From Hirudo medicinalis (taxonomy: Eukaryota; Annelida; Clitellata; Hirudinida; Hirudinidae), in the NCBI GenBank assembly GCA_011800805.1, contig MPNW01000042.1, positions 95,874 through 123,373 on the forward strand: 27,500 nt of DNA, in the 5' to 3' direction. The notes under the pieces were generated by a model that did not search any database, was not told the origin of the DNA, and was given only the letters and a program-made list of their open reading frames with translations. Within the stretch, counting starts at the first letter, position 1. The number at the start of each line of letters is the position of its first letter. The position numbers and the translations under genes are program-made. Positions 1 through 16,534 of the stretch are shown here, piece by piece.

Positions 1-1520
1 GAACCAAAGAGACAGTGGCAGTAAAATATCTAAAAAGTTAGAATAAGATATAACTTTTTGATTGAGTATTCAACAAATAAAAAGTACATGATTTTAAACT
101 TAAAAGATGGTTCAAGCAGCAAGTCAAAGAAAATGTTTGAAGAAAAAATTAACTTTCTGGGCGATTTGACTACTCATGAAAACATCGTCAAGTTTATCGG
201 AATTTGTGAAAAACCTCAAGGTATTCAGATGACATTTTCACGTCAGGCTTATAAATTTTGGGCTATCGACTTTCATATTTCTTATAATGTCCTGAAACAG
301 GTCCAATGATGGTGCTGGAATATTGCGAACTCCCTTTGAAGACCTGGTTATCGGGTCTCGGAAAGATGACTCCTGATATTTTGGACGACATGTGCGTGAT
401 ATCATTGAATGTGTCCAATGGAGTGGAACATCTTCACGAAAGAAAGGTTATTAAAATGAGTATTAATTTATGAATAAAAATTATTATGATTGACTATTAT
501 TATGATATTATAAATTATTATTACTTTTAGATTATTCACAAGAGACTTCTTGCGAAAAATGTTCTCTTGACGAAGCAATATTCTCAATATGTTGCCAAAC
601 TCATTGGATTTGCACCTGAAAAGTATCTAGATGATAAAGACGCAAAGGTAATGAAGTATGACTAATTTTGTTAAATTTCTCACTCATGTTGTCAACTTTG
701 TCTTAGCTCAGAGCTTATCTACTTCATGCTATGAATGTTTAACAAAATAAAATGATACAGGCTTCCGTTCCCATAAAATGGCTTGCTCCTGAGACTTTGG
801 AAACAATCACAGGTTCGCATCCGACTTACAACGAGAAAACTGATGCTTGGACCTATGGCATACTTCTTTGGGAAATATATACGAAAGGTCATTTTAATAT
901 CAATTTAATTATAAAATTTAAAAGCGATGAGATTGTTAAGAGATCAATTAAGTAAATAGAGAAGGAACGTTAATTACTTTCAACATGATGTAATATTTAT
1001 ATACTTAGTAAATTACATTCAAATATTTTAACGTTCGCACATTCAACTAAAAAGTTAACTATTTTTTATTATTTTTAGCACTTTCCCAACCGTACCCTGA
1101 TATGAATAGCGCTGAAGCAAAAAAAGCCATAATTTTAGGCAATGCAATGTCAATGCCAGAAAATTGTCCTGCACCAATGTAGGTTTTTAAATGCTGAAAA
1201 TTTGTAATAATTAACAATCACATTTCTAACTTTCCTTATCGGAGATGCAACATTAATGTGATGAGCCTTATTAGCTTAGGCATATGTTCAAGGAGGCTTT
1301 TGTATTTTTTCGCGGTTGCAAAATCTGTGCCCAATATACTTGGTTTTTACCTTATATCCAATGGATGATCACTTAATATTTAACCAGCTATGAACGCATA
1401 ATGAGCAAATGTTGGAGCAATGATCCCCAGGAGAGACCAAATTTTACCAAAATCTCAAGTGAAATCGAAGCTTACAGAAGCAGCAACCCTGACACATCTG
1501 GTTATTATATTCCCGAATGA
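1..1520 (+). CDS. Tyrosine-kinase-like protein, probable pseudokinase (3' part, cut by left edge)
   Basis: Seven exons join in frame: 1-36, 107-220, 301-446, 531-647, 761-887, 1079-1178 and 1388-1520 (stop TGA). They give 256 residues of a protein tyrosine kinase fold that starts just before the ATP-binding lysine (ETVAVKYLK). Then follow an alphaC region, a hinge (MMVLEYC), the catalytic loop, the tyrosine-kinase P+1 signature (VPIKWLAPE), the aF region (DAWTYGILLWEIYT) and the aH/aI end (CWSNDPQERPNF). The C-terminus ends 20-odd residues past the kinase fold. Lysine, APE and the loop Asn (AKN) are kept. HRDLAARN, however, reads HKRLLAKN (537-560), and the DFG position reads GFA (606-614). 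The catalytic and Mg-binding aspartates are therefore missing, so phosphotransfer is unlikely; a scaffold or allosteric role is inferred. The reading frame is intact and splice sites are normal, which argues against a dead copy. The glycine loop and any SH2/SH3 or receptor part lie off the edge, so the subfamily is unknown. Confidence 0.87.
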
Positions 1521-2012
1521 ATCATTGATCGAGTTCACGTGTGACATCCTACAAGAAACTTTCTAATTAGCTTTACAGTTTTTCGCTGCTAGAAATTGTC
1601 GTTGACCTGATAATTTGCTGTAGTTTAGATCTGAAAACATTTTTCCCGAGATATATTTAACCAATTGCGCGTCTGTTTAGTCTTGCTTGGGTAGTGAAAG
1701 CCAGCATGGCCATTCGAGCCACAAACACAGTGCACAAGTTTTTTGCGTTTTCCAACACAACAGCTATGACTTATCAGTCTTACATTACCGAACCACACGA
1801 TGCATTATTGCACTAAGACCTGAGTAATTCCTTACCAGCTAAATAGTCTTGCAACTGCTTATGCTGCTGCTAAAACTGCCTCAAGAGTATCACCACTTGA
1901 GTACACGTAACTAATTAAATACATTAATCAACAAATCAACCAAGCAATCTCAAAAAGCATCATGCATTTTTTTACAATGCAACACCAAGGTATTAAGATG
2001 ACAACACAAAAC
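1521..2012. other. Intergenic DNA between convergent genes
   Basis: About 490 bp separate the stop of the tyrosine-kinase-like gene from the PSMD5 poly(A) signal. It should hold the 3'UTR of the former. An ATTAAA variant poly(A) hexamer is at 1914-1919 (+). No ORF or repeat of note is seen. Confidence 0.6.
1914..1919 (+). promoter_or_regulatory. Candidate poly(A) signal of the tyrosine-kinase-like gene
   Basis: ATTAAA lies about 395 nt after the stop codon at 1520, on the coding strand. No AATAAA was found between the two stops on this strand, so this common variant is the best candidate. Confidence 0.35.
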
Positions 2013-2018
2013 TTTATT
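2013..2018 (-). promoter_or_regulatory. Poly(A) signal of PSMD5
   Basis: TTTATT on the + strand reads AATAAA on the - strand, about 33 nt past the PSMD5 stop (2051-2053). This is a normal place for a short 3'UTR. Confidence 0.65.
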
Positions 2019-2050
2019 AATTGTTAATAAATTCAAGCAACTTAGATCTT

Positions 2051-4912
2051 TTAAGCCTCATCGATTGCAACTCGAGGGACAGCAGGTGAGTGATATGGTC
2101 CTTTACCTTCAAAGTCCTTGAGCCTTGAATAGTATGAGCTGCCAAAAACTTCTTGAGTGAATGGAGACTGGACAAGTACTTGAACTACCTCATACTTGCC
2201 CATGACTCCTTCTCTGATGTTCTCACTCCTATCCAAGAGATACTCCTGGAAGCCAGCATTGTTCTTAAGGACTACTTGACCCCAGGGAAGTTTGGCAAGA
2301 CATTTAACAACTGAAAATGCAGCTGATTTCAGGTCTGGAAATGGTTGTTGGCAGACAGAAATAATTTGGGAAAGTGGATCATTTGTGTACAGCTTATAAA
2401 ACCATCCTTCTGTGGTGGTCATGACATCTTGAGGGAATTCTCCATCCTTAGATTAATGAATAAATGTTAATCAATAAAATGCACCAGATTAAATCGCTTA
2501 ATGCTTGCTGTAAATTCCCACTAAACACTCTCAAAAACTAACAGGCATTGAAAGGAGGTGCTCCACAGCTTGAAGAGCTTTCAGTTTCATTTCTGTTGGA
2601 GAATCAACCATGAGCTGTCCAATGACTGGTAAGCAGTAAACCATTCCCTGACCTATATAAATAAAATAAACAACTTAAGCAATCCGTCAAAAATATATTA
2701 ACTTAAATTAATAAATACCCGAATTGTGGAGAGCAAGCTTTCCATTTAGCGAGGAACCAATGATACCAAGTGTTTCAACAGCTATTATCATAGTATGAGG
2801 ATTCTTCTTGAGAATTGAAGAAAACATGAAATTGACAAAGTTTTTGAATCTTGAGTTGATGAGATCGGGTCGCATGAAGCACAGGCAACCGAAGAACTTC
2901 ATGTAACCTGATCATGTAATAAAATTAACTGCAACTGACCAGGAATGAATTGAGTTCTTGAAATATATTTTTACCATTGGCAAGGAATGGGTCATTTAAC
3001 GCATCATCCATAGAATTTTCCATGGCCACTATGAAACCTTGTTGTTCCAGGTACTTAAAACCATGTGAGCATGAAACAAGATCGCTGACAAACTCCAGCA
3101 CGTTGAGCTTGCCAAGAATGTCAGAATTTTCTGGTGACAATTCGGAGACCATTGCAACCAACAAATTATCTTTATTCGGCTCACTTTCAAAATATTTCAA
3201 GGCATCTGGATAATTAATAATCATTCTGACCACAACCTGAAAATTTGCATAATTCTATGATGCAAGTGTAGACGAATTTCAAAGTGTTAATATTTTTAAA
3301 ATATGCCAAATGTCCAAAGTTAATTTAGTGCAACTGAAAGATTGCTCGAAGACAAGTCTCTGGTAGATGAGGTTAACAATTCAATAGTTATAAGAGCTAA
3401 GCAGACCAGAATCACAACCAATTATCATAAAAATATTACATTCATTTAGTCTCAAATATGATGCAAAACCAAACAAAACATTTAGAAAAAAATAATCACC
3501 TCATAGATTCTATACTTCACAACATCTTTTGTTTTAAGAATGTCCTTATTTGTTGCTGTCGTACAATTTTCTAAAAAGATCTTGACACCATCTGGAACCG
3601 AACCTGAATAAGAGACTTTTTATAATTACCTATATCAGAAAAATGACTTAAATCTACTTAAAAGCTTATAAAATGATTTAATTGTGATAAACTAACCTAA
3701 TTTAATGAGACATGAAGAAGCTTTGGGTGCAATTCCCAGCTGGTCTGATGCCAAAAGTTTCACCAGAGCTTTAGTGATGTCTATGTGCTGGATAAGTTCC
3801 TGAGCATCATTTTCCATAACCCTTAGAATCTGAATCCAGAAAGGCTTGTGTTTACGTAAACATTTACATGTGGAGGGTATGTTGCGAGATTATGTTGATA
3901 TGAAGGAAGAACAAGCTGACAGGGACATCAGTCAGATCACCGGATGCAGCCCAGCCCCTGAGAGCGTAAGGATTCAGGACCGAAACGTTCATCGAAGGGG
4001 CCAATCCTCTGAAGATCCCTGTCAGAAGAGTTTTGAAAAATACACCAAGGCGTTGGCCATTTGACCGGTGGCATCTCGGAAAGACGAGGTCGCCCATGGG
4101 CTAGCAATCCGGGTGCAACAAAACTCTGCTACGACTATAACAATGAAAACATGCCCTCAGGGTTCCTACCGAAAGGAGAGGGAGAATGATGAACCCATCA
4201 CTGAACTCATGGATTTTGACCGGCTTATAACAATGACCACCGATTTTTGGACTGCCTTGGATAATGGCGTGCCAAACAAGTGTATTTGTGGAAAAGTATG
4301 CATGTCAAGGAAAGGACTGAAGATCCACCAGACAAAGACGGGTTGCCTGGAGAGACAGCGTCCTGTCGTGCAAGAGCCGACACATAAAACGCCTCTGAAG
4401 ATCCCTGTCAGAAGGCTCCATCAAGAGTCTCGAAAAATACAAACAAATAACTCACAAAAGCATTTTAAATTTTTTCACAATATTTTCACCTGTGTCAGGC
4501 ACAACTCCACCACATGTTGAGAGTGGTGCTGCAACCCTGCTTCTAATTCGCTTTTGAAATGGGTTATAATAACTGATGGAAGAACTGCTTCTAAGAGCCT
4601 TTTCAAGATGTCGCAACAGCATTCTAGTTGACTTCTACCAAAAATTAAATGTAATTAGTCAGCGTTTAAAATATACAACTTGAATTATTCCAACAAGACT
4701 ATCAAATGGAGTATAAACTTAAACTATAATTACTTGTCTTCAGTATCTACGTATTGAAACAGGGTTGAAAAAGATAATTGAGGAACGATTTTAATTAATT
4801 CCGATGGAGTTATCGCAGTCAGGGCAGTTCTGAGTTCTTCCAGCGACAACACAACATCTGTTGAATTTGGAAGGTTTTGCAACAAAACGTTTAGATCTTC
4901 CAATGCCGTCAT
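2051..4912 (-). CDS. PSMD5: 26S proteasome non-ATPase regulatory subunit 5 (base assembly chaperone S5b)
   Basis: Eight exons on the minus strand, in coding order: 4912-4734, 4634-4490, 3829-3697, 3603-3500, 3236-2975, 2907-2719, 2652-2543 and 2446-2051. All phases match and give 505 aa, almost the length of vertebrate PSMD5 (about 504). Family landmarks seen: YRIYE at the exon 4/5 junction, DPFLANGYMKFFG, VETLGIIGSSLNGK, LPWGQ and a C-terminal block with GKYEVV, EVFGSSYYSRL and GPYHSP. The family is an alpha-helical HEAT/ARM-like solenoid with no catalytic motif. It binds the Rpt1-Rpt2 module during assembly of the 19S base and is not part of the mature proteasome (known for the family). An in-frame stop nine bases upstream of the ATG supports the start. 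Introns are mostly short (67-263 bp); the exception is intron 2 (3830-4489), which carries an element fragment. The gene is divergent from MARK. Confidence 0.95.
3840..4470 (+). mobile_element. Mobile-element-like fragment in PSMD5 intron 2
   Basis: This stretch is less AT-rich than the flanking introns and holds two open + strand frames (3846-4064 and 4068-4520), antisense to PSMD5. The second encodes a Cys/His cluster at 4281-4346: CICGKVC, then GLKIHQTKTGC (Cys at relative positions 1, 3, 7 and 22, His at 16). I recall this cysteine-rich CGKVC...GLKIH pattern from repetitive ORFs in invertebrate genomes, but I cannot place it in a named family. No reverse transcriptase, transposase, terminal repeat or target duplication is visible. 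It is likely a decayed piece of a retroelement, and the ends given are approximate. Confidence 0.45.
4006..4414. repeat. Pair of direct 23-bp repeats inside the PSMD5 intron element
   Basis: The same 23 bp (starting CCTCTGAAGATCCCTGTCAG) occur at 4006-4028 and 4392-4414, 386 bp apart. Similarity continues a further ~15 bp (AGAGTTTTGAAAAATACA against AGAGTCTCGAAAAATACA) once a 9-bp insertion in the second copy is allowed for. The repeat could be internal to the element or a result of duplication. Confidence 0.8.
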
Positions 4913-6250
4913 TGCAACTGTTTACCAGCTTTCCCAAAAGATACACAGCACAAGCCCGAGACGATTATGTAGTTTCTAATGCGAAGAGACTGAAAACAAA
5001 GAATGTTATCAAACGCTGATTTTGACAAAAATTATTGCATTTCCAAAAACTTTGACCAGTTTTTGTTTTTTGTTTTAAATCATTTTAAACTCTATTTATT
5101 TCCTTTTTTGGCGTGATTAATTTTTTTTGCAGGAACATATTTAATTTCCTAATGAGGCTTACTTAACTGTTAATAATGCCTAATGCAATAGGAAACGATC
5201 AACGTCCATGTTGATTGCAATCACCATTTTATCACTTAGCACACTTTTAATCTATTGCCTTTTGATTAGCCTCATATACATGTAATAAGACATCTTGATT
5301 CTTAAGACACGATGTCAGATTCTTGATTTGCATTGCCTTCTAGCCGGGAACGTCAGCTATATTTTTGGGAAATATCATTTTGGTTTTAGCATTTCTTGAA
5401 ATTTATTAACCATTCTTGTTCACATTTTTTAATTTTTCTCAATGAAATATACGTTTTGAAACTATCGTGCCTAATTGCGTTTAAGCACATTTACTAATTC
5501 TGGTCAGTTACTAAATTATGAAGGTGGCACATTTGAGATTAAGATGGTTTTGTTTTTGCATGAATACTACTAATTTGATGCAATCTAAAATATCTTGAAT
5601 AAAACATTCACCCACTAAAGTAACTTTTATTGGTTTTTAAATCGAAAAATTGTAGATATTATAACAGACTGATTTCCATGGTCAAATCATCATTAATCAT
5701 TAAGATAAAAATATAAAATATTTCTCGACACTTAAATCTTGAGATAATATGAAATGCTATTTTGCGCTTCAAAGAATGAAAATGTGACCTCGATTCTTTC
5801 TATCACCACCTGACGAATTGCGAATAATATTTGTTTATTTCACTGTAATTAGGGGCTTGAGTTACATTGACTTTTGCCTGTTTTTAATGTTTCAGAAAAT
5901 ACTAGAAATTCTCTTAGGTTTTTCCATCATCTTAATCATTGATTTGTAACTTTATTTCGTAATAAATTTGATCCTTGACTTCCCAAGTCAGGTTATAATC
6001 AAATTTTGCTTCGGTAGCGTCAAATTAGAAGTGATGAAACTATTAGCTTGTGTTTGAAAGCTTCCTTGTCGCTACTTTAACATTTTAAAAGTCATCGATG
6101 TTTGGTAAATCAGACTTTTAAGTCTGCTAGATAATACGACAAATATTGTGAAAGAAAAAGTATTTTTACACTTAATTTTAGACAATTTTTAATTTATAAT
6201 AAAAATGACTTATTGATATATTAAAAGGATCTAACTAAAGCGATCTGGAA
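4913..6250. other. Divergent intergenic region between PSMD5 and MARK
   Basis: About 1.34 kb between the two start codons. It must contain both 5'UTRs and promoters unless MARK has a distant 5' exon. It is AT-rich. A TATA-like stretch (TTTATAATAAAA) sits about 55 nt upstream of the MARK ATG, but I would not call it a promoter on sequence alone. No ORF over 60 codons, RNA gene or clear repeat was found. Confidence 0.55.
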
Positions 6251-12760
<6,510 letters not shown>

Positions 12761-12785
12761 TTGCGTATCTTTATTAATATTTTAA

Positions 12786-12786
12786 A

Positions 12787-12825
<39 letters not shown>
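12786..12825. repeat. (ATT)n microsatellite in presumed MARK 3'UTR
   Basis: About 13 uninterrupted ATT units start 25 bp after the MARK stop. Confidence 0.9.
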
Positions 12826-12826
<1 letters not shown>

Positions 12827-13771
12827 ATCATCGTTGGGAACGAGAGTCCTGCAATCATGACCGAGGCTCGACACGAAGCAATAAGGAGGCTGCAAACACG
12901 TGCCGCGATCGACTTTCATCTCGGCCGAATTTCTATTCCAGGCGGTTTCACCACTCGCAGCAGTTCATCTGTCCATTTTTAAATCGACCGCTCGTCGGCA
13001 CGTTCGCCCGCTTAATTTTCCAATTTGGAGATTATATCGTCTCCTTTTTGCTCTGACGGCTTAGTGTCTTACTCTTGTAAATAATAACTTTAAGATGTAC
13101 TCCCGCTCGCGTCGTAAACGAGATCCGAGCATCCGCCCTTCGAAGAAGAAGAAGAGAGGCGGCGAATTGGAAAGGCGTGCGACGAATTCGACGTCGGCAT
13201 TTATCTCCGTTCCTCGGCCACTCGAATGTAGAAAGGCTTCTTTTTTTGAACGGAACCTTGTTCCTTCGGCAATTCTTGAGGCGTTCATCACCCGTCGTTG
13301 TACTTATTCGTGACGTCGGGTTGTCTTCAATCTCCGACGTTTGTTTCCTGCATGTGATGACCTCCTCTTCAGTGCCTCCTCCTCCTCTTCCTCCTCTTCA
13401 GTTCATCACGTCGCATGATTGACAGTGCTCCTTGTTTTCCCACTCTGACATGGATTTTTACTTAACTTAGGTCATTGTAAATTCTTTTGCATATTTATAT
13501 CAATAATAATAATAATAGCTCTTTACGAATTGTTGTTGCATGCTGTTACCAATTATTGTTATCGTTACGGATATCGCTTGGAATGCCGATTTTTCTAGTT
13601 TTTGAGGTTACCATTTTTATCGACTAATGTAGTTATAACGCCGTCGGCAGGTGGCAGCGCCGTGTTGCGTGTAGCAGGTGTAGCCGGTATGATTGAAGAC
13701 GTACGTGAAGCTTTCATTGTTTCAGCCATGGTAGTTACCTCGGCCAGCCAATCAAAGGTTTTTTTCAGGCC

Positions 13772-13777
13772 AATAAA
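13772..13777 (+). promoter_or_regulatory. Candidate poly(A) signal for MARK
   Basis: First AATAAA on the + strand after the MARK stop, about 1.0 kb downstream. A second one is at 14021-14026. Which one is used cannot be decided from sequence. Confidence 0.35.
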
Positions 13778-14596
13778 TGAAGTTTCGCAACACTTTGAAG
13801 ATGAGATTTAATTATTTTCTTCCCTCGTTTGTACTTTGTTCGCATCGTTGGAGTGCCCCTCGGATGGACAGAAGAGATAAGGGATTAGAAGTTATAACTA
13901 AGGGTTTTGAGTTTCGACCACAAGGTCTGATCCAATGAGACATTGTAGTTTATTTTCAGACCTCGCATCATCTCACCTCACACAGCTGCCACGTGTGACG
14001 AAACCGTCGAGGAATCGACAAATAAAATGACGCTTATTGGCTCAATTTCTGTCTCCGATGACATCATTTGACGACCTAGTTGGCTCTCTTAAAGGTAATG
14101 AAACTTCCCCAGAGAAGTCTGCTGGCTATTTCCATTTGTACCATTGTTTGAGATGATTATTTTTATCGTTAGCCTTTCGAGCTCAGCAAATCGAATGTGA
14201 AAGTTGGATGTCTCAAGACGATTATCGTCTCCGAAGTCTAGACATACTCATTTTTCATTGACTCCAGCATCAAAATTGCATTACCGTTCTCAAAAGCATC
14301 GATCATCACAATCATCGTCGTCATCATGGACGTCACGCCACTTTGGTTATTAAAGTTCGTGCTTCGATCTGCTTATTAAGATCTTTAATCAATGTTATTC
14401 GTTTATCAACCTAACTCTTCTTTGCGCCTTCTTCTCACTTCTTTACTCCAGCCATCACATTATTACGTTATTGCAGTAGGTCCATTATCATGCTCATTAC
14501 CCCCACCACCATCATCATCATCATCACTTGTTATAACTTGCGGTTTAGTAATCTATAATATAAAACAGAAAGTGCATTTGTGTGTTCGTCTGACCC

Positions 14597-14920
14597 AAGA
14601 ACTCCTCCCAAACGATTAAAGGTAGCGAGTTAAATTTGCACATTCATTCTCAGTGCCGTAGGTCGACTGTGCTATTTTGCAATTTTCAACTTTCATCTTT
14701 TCCTAAATCGCATACGAGCTTTAAACTCGAGAGCTACTGAACTCGAGAAGCATTGTGCTCCCGCATGTTTTGAGACTTCGCCCCTCGCGATGGCTGGCAA
14801 GGGTTCGAGTCCCGTTGCTGGAGCACCGTCATAATCACCCAGTTCTTTGAGGGGGAGTAGCTGGATGAATTTTGTATAAGCAGTTTGACCGGCGAAGTAG
14901 GTTTAAAAAAGCTGTACTAT
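14597..14920 (+). mobile_element. SINE-like repeat, family B copy 1
   Basis: Shares ordered blocks with 15264-15690: GCGAGTTAAATTTGCACA, AAATCGC, GAGAGCTACTGAA, GTGCTCCC, CTCGCGATGG, a perfect tRNA B box GGTTCGAGTCC at 14802-14812, AATCACCCAGTT, GAGGGGGAGTAGCTGG, then a tail (GGCGAAGTAGGTTT...AAAAAGCT). The B box suggests a tRNA-derived pol III promoter; the A box is not clear. A 16-bp block AAGAACTCCTCCCAAA at its left end recurs at 14941-14956. Confidence 0.65.
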
Positions 14921-15058
14921 TTTAAACTTTTTCAACTCAGAAGAACTCCTCCCAAATGGACGTTTGCAAGTGTTATTCTGTCTCCTGTTTCTAGGCAAAC
15001 TGCGCCATTTTAAACTTTTTTTTTAAATTTATTTTTTTTGTATTTAGCCGATCTTTTG

Positions 15059-15232
15059 AGTGCCTTTTGTATCCCAACGGGATGTGAAGGCACTTTTCAA
15101 TTCATCTACCATTTATATAGCGCCCCTACCCTCTGGACGCTCCCTGGCAGTGCAGACTGGGTTGCGAACATGACACAACGACTGTTGCTATTACGACCGC
15201 AAGCAGGAACGCAACCCATTCGGCCAACCTGC
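15059..15232 (-). mobile_element. tRNA-derived SINE-like repeat, family A copy 2
   Basis: Read on the minus strand it begins GCAGGTTGGCCGAATGGG, holding a textbook A box (TGGCCGAATGG). It then shows the family body (ATGTTCGCAACCCAG, CTGCACTGCC, GCGCTATATAAATGG). Its tail at 15059-15096 forms a hairpin (GTGCCTT...ATCCC-AAC-GGGAT...AAGGCAC on the + strand) that resembles the 3' end of the LINE fragment at 22312-22337. It lies between the two family B copies in opposite orientation. Confidence 0.75.
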
Positions 15233-15263
15233 GCACCCTTTTCAAGTCACAAGATCTCCAAAA

Positions 15264-15690
15264 CGGTGAATAGTAGCGACTTGAAATTTGCACACGTCAT
15301 TTTCTATGCCATTCCTAAGTCAACTATTTTCACATTTCAAGCTCTCCAACTTTCACCTTCTTAAATCGCTTACCTTGAGAGCTACTGAAAGCGATAGCGC
15401 TGTCCTATTCAAGTTATTCTGAGGACATTAATAAAATACTACTAAGCGGGTAGCGTCGTGCTCCCTCTTGGTCTGATGTTTGAAGCTTCAACTCTCGCGA
15501 TGGGAGCGCAGGTTCGAGTCCCTTTGTGGGAGCATCGTCCTAATCACCCAGTTTGCTGAGGGCAAGTAGCTGGCTGTATTTGAAGGACGTAAATAATAAC
15601 GGGATGAATAAAGATAATTATAATGGATAAAAAATGAGTTTGAACATATTGACGGGCGAAGCCGGTTTTGAAAAAGCTAGTTAAAATGAA
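15264..15690 (+). mobile_element. SINE-like repeat, family B copy 2
   Basis: Second copy of the family described at 14597-14920, about 660 bp downstream in the same orientation and longer by internal insertions. Shared landmarks are TAGCGACTTGAAATTTGCACA, the B box GGTTCGAGTCC at 15511-15521, AATCACCCAGTTTGCTGAGG, and a tail GACGGGCGAAGCCGGTTTT...AAAAAGCT. TGCTCCC before and GGGAGCA after the B box could pair like an acceptor stem, but the T stem is poor, so this is not a working tRNA gene. Confidence 0.65.
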
Positions 15691-16363
15691 TTCTACCTCC
15701 AAAGCTCAGACTTAGATAGATGAATCCCAAGTGGTACATTCTCACGACCTTTGTCACAGAAATGAATCAATAAATGGACATTACTCAAACACCCCATGAA
15801 TTAAGCGACTGAAATCATAGGTAAAGTATTGATGTGATAAAATGATCTCATGTCATGGGACTTAATGTCATCCACTGACATCAAATACTCTGTTGTCTGC
15901 AGCGAGATGTTTTGCACAAAAATCTGACTCTTTTCCGAGCACGATGATGAGCCAAAAGTGACGAATTTGACGTATTGCCGTGTTATTCCCTCTCGCCGAT
16001 CAGCCTATTCCCTTCTGAGCACCGACGGACATTTCATGAATAATGCTCCACTGCTGCATGATTTCACGAGAGGATTTTGAGAAACCTTCAATCCAATCTT
16101 ACCGTCGATGTTTGTGCGAATAGTTACCTCGGGAGTTTCAAATTTGTTTAACGAAGCTAGGCACGGTCGAACATGTCTAACACGGACAATTTATCCACAT
16201 CTCCTCCTGTTTGTGGAAGAAATTCTCGGTTTTATCGTGCCAGGAATTAATTTTCTGCGCCGATGTCATCACTCACTGTTGACTTTATCATCGCAAGAAG
16301 AATTGAAACATTATTTTGTTATATATCAACCACTTTTTTTGTTGTTGCAATGGTTTCAAAGGC
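15691..16363. other. Intergenic DNA, nothing recognised
   Basis: An 86-codon + strand ORF (16108-16368) has no recognisable features, and its stop overlaps an AATAAA. No repeat or RNA gene was seen. Confidence 0.5.
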
Positions 16364-16369
16364 AATAAA
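16364..16369 (+). promoter_or_regulatory. AATAAA hexamer facing the neurexin 3' end
   Basis: A + strand AATAAA lies 38 bp from the minus-strand neurexin signal (16407-16412). It could end a long + strand transcript or arise by chance. Confidence 0.2.
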
Positions 16370-16406
16370 ATTCTAAAGAATTTCAGATGAAACATGTTTG
16401 ATCGGT

Positions 16407-16412
16407 TTTATT
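16407..16412 (-). promoter_or_regulatory. Poly(A) signal of neurexin
   Basis: TTTATT on the + strand is AATAAA on the coding strand, about 123 nt past the neurexin stop codon (16535-16537). Confidence 0.55.
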
Positions 16413-16534
16413 CCAAATTAAACAAGTAAAAAAGTATTTCGATTTAAAATTCATTTGGAGTCTGAGAAAAGAAAAAAAGAACTTTAATGCATTGGCGTTT
16501 AAAGTTGGCGTGGAGAAAATTAGAGATAATCGAA

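Larger units (their letters stand above)
12761..14596. other. Presumed MARK 3'UTR and downstream intergenic DNA
   Basis: No coding exon was recognised. The first 600 bp are richer in CG dinucleotides and CT tracts than the surroundings and contain only short unmatched ORFs. The first AATAAA hexamers on the + strand are at 13772-13777 and 14021-14026, so the 3'UTR may run 1.0-1.3 kb. Confidence 0.5.

Noticed and set aside
14745..15535. Possible tRNA genes (perfect B boxes GGTTCGAGTCC)
   Set aside because: No consistent cloverleaf (poor T stem, no clear A box), and the sequence is part of a longer repeated element. Called SINE-like instead.
16108..16368. 86-codon + strand ORF ending at an AATAAA
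   Set aside because: No recognisable domain or upstream exon. Not supported as a gene.
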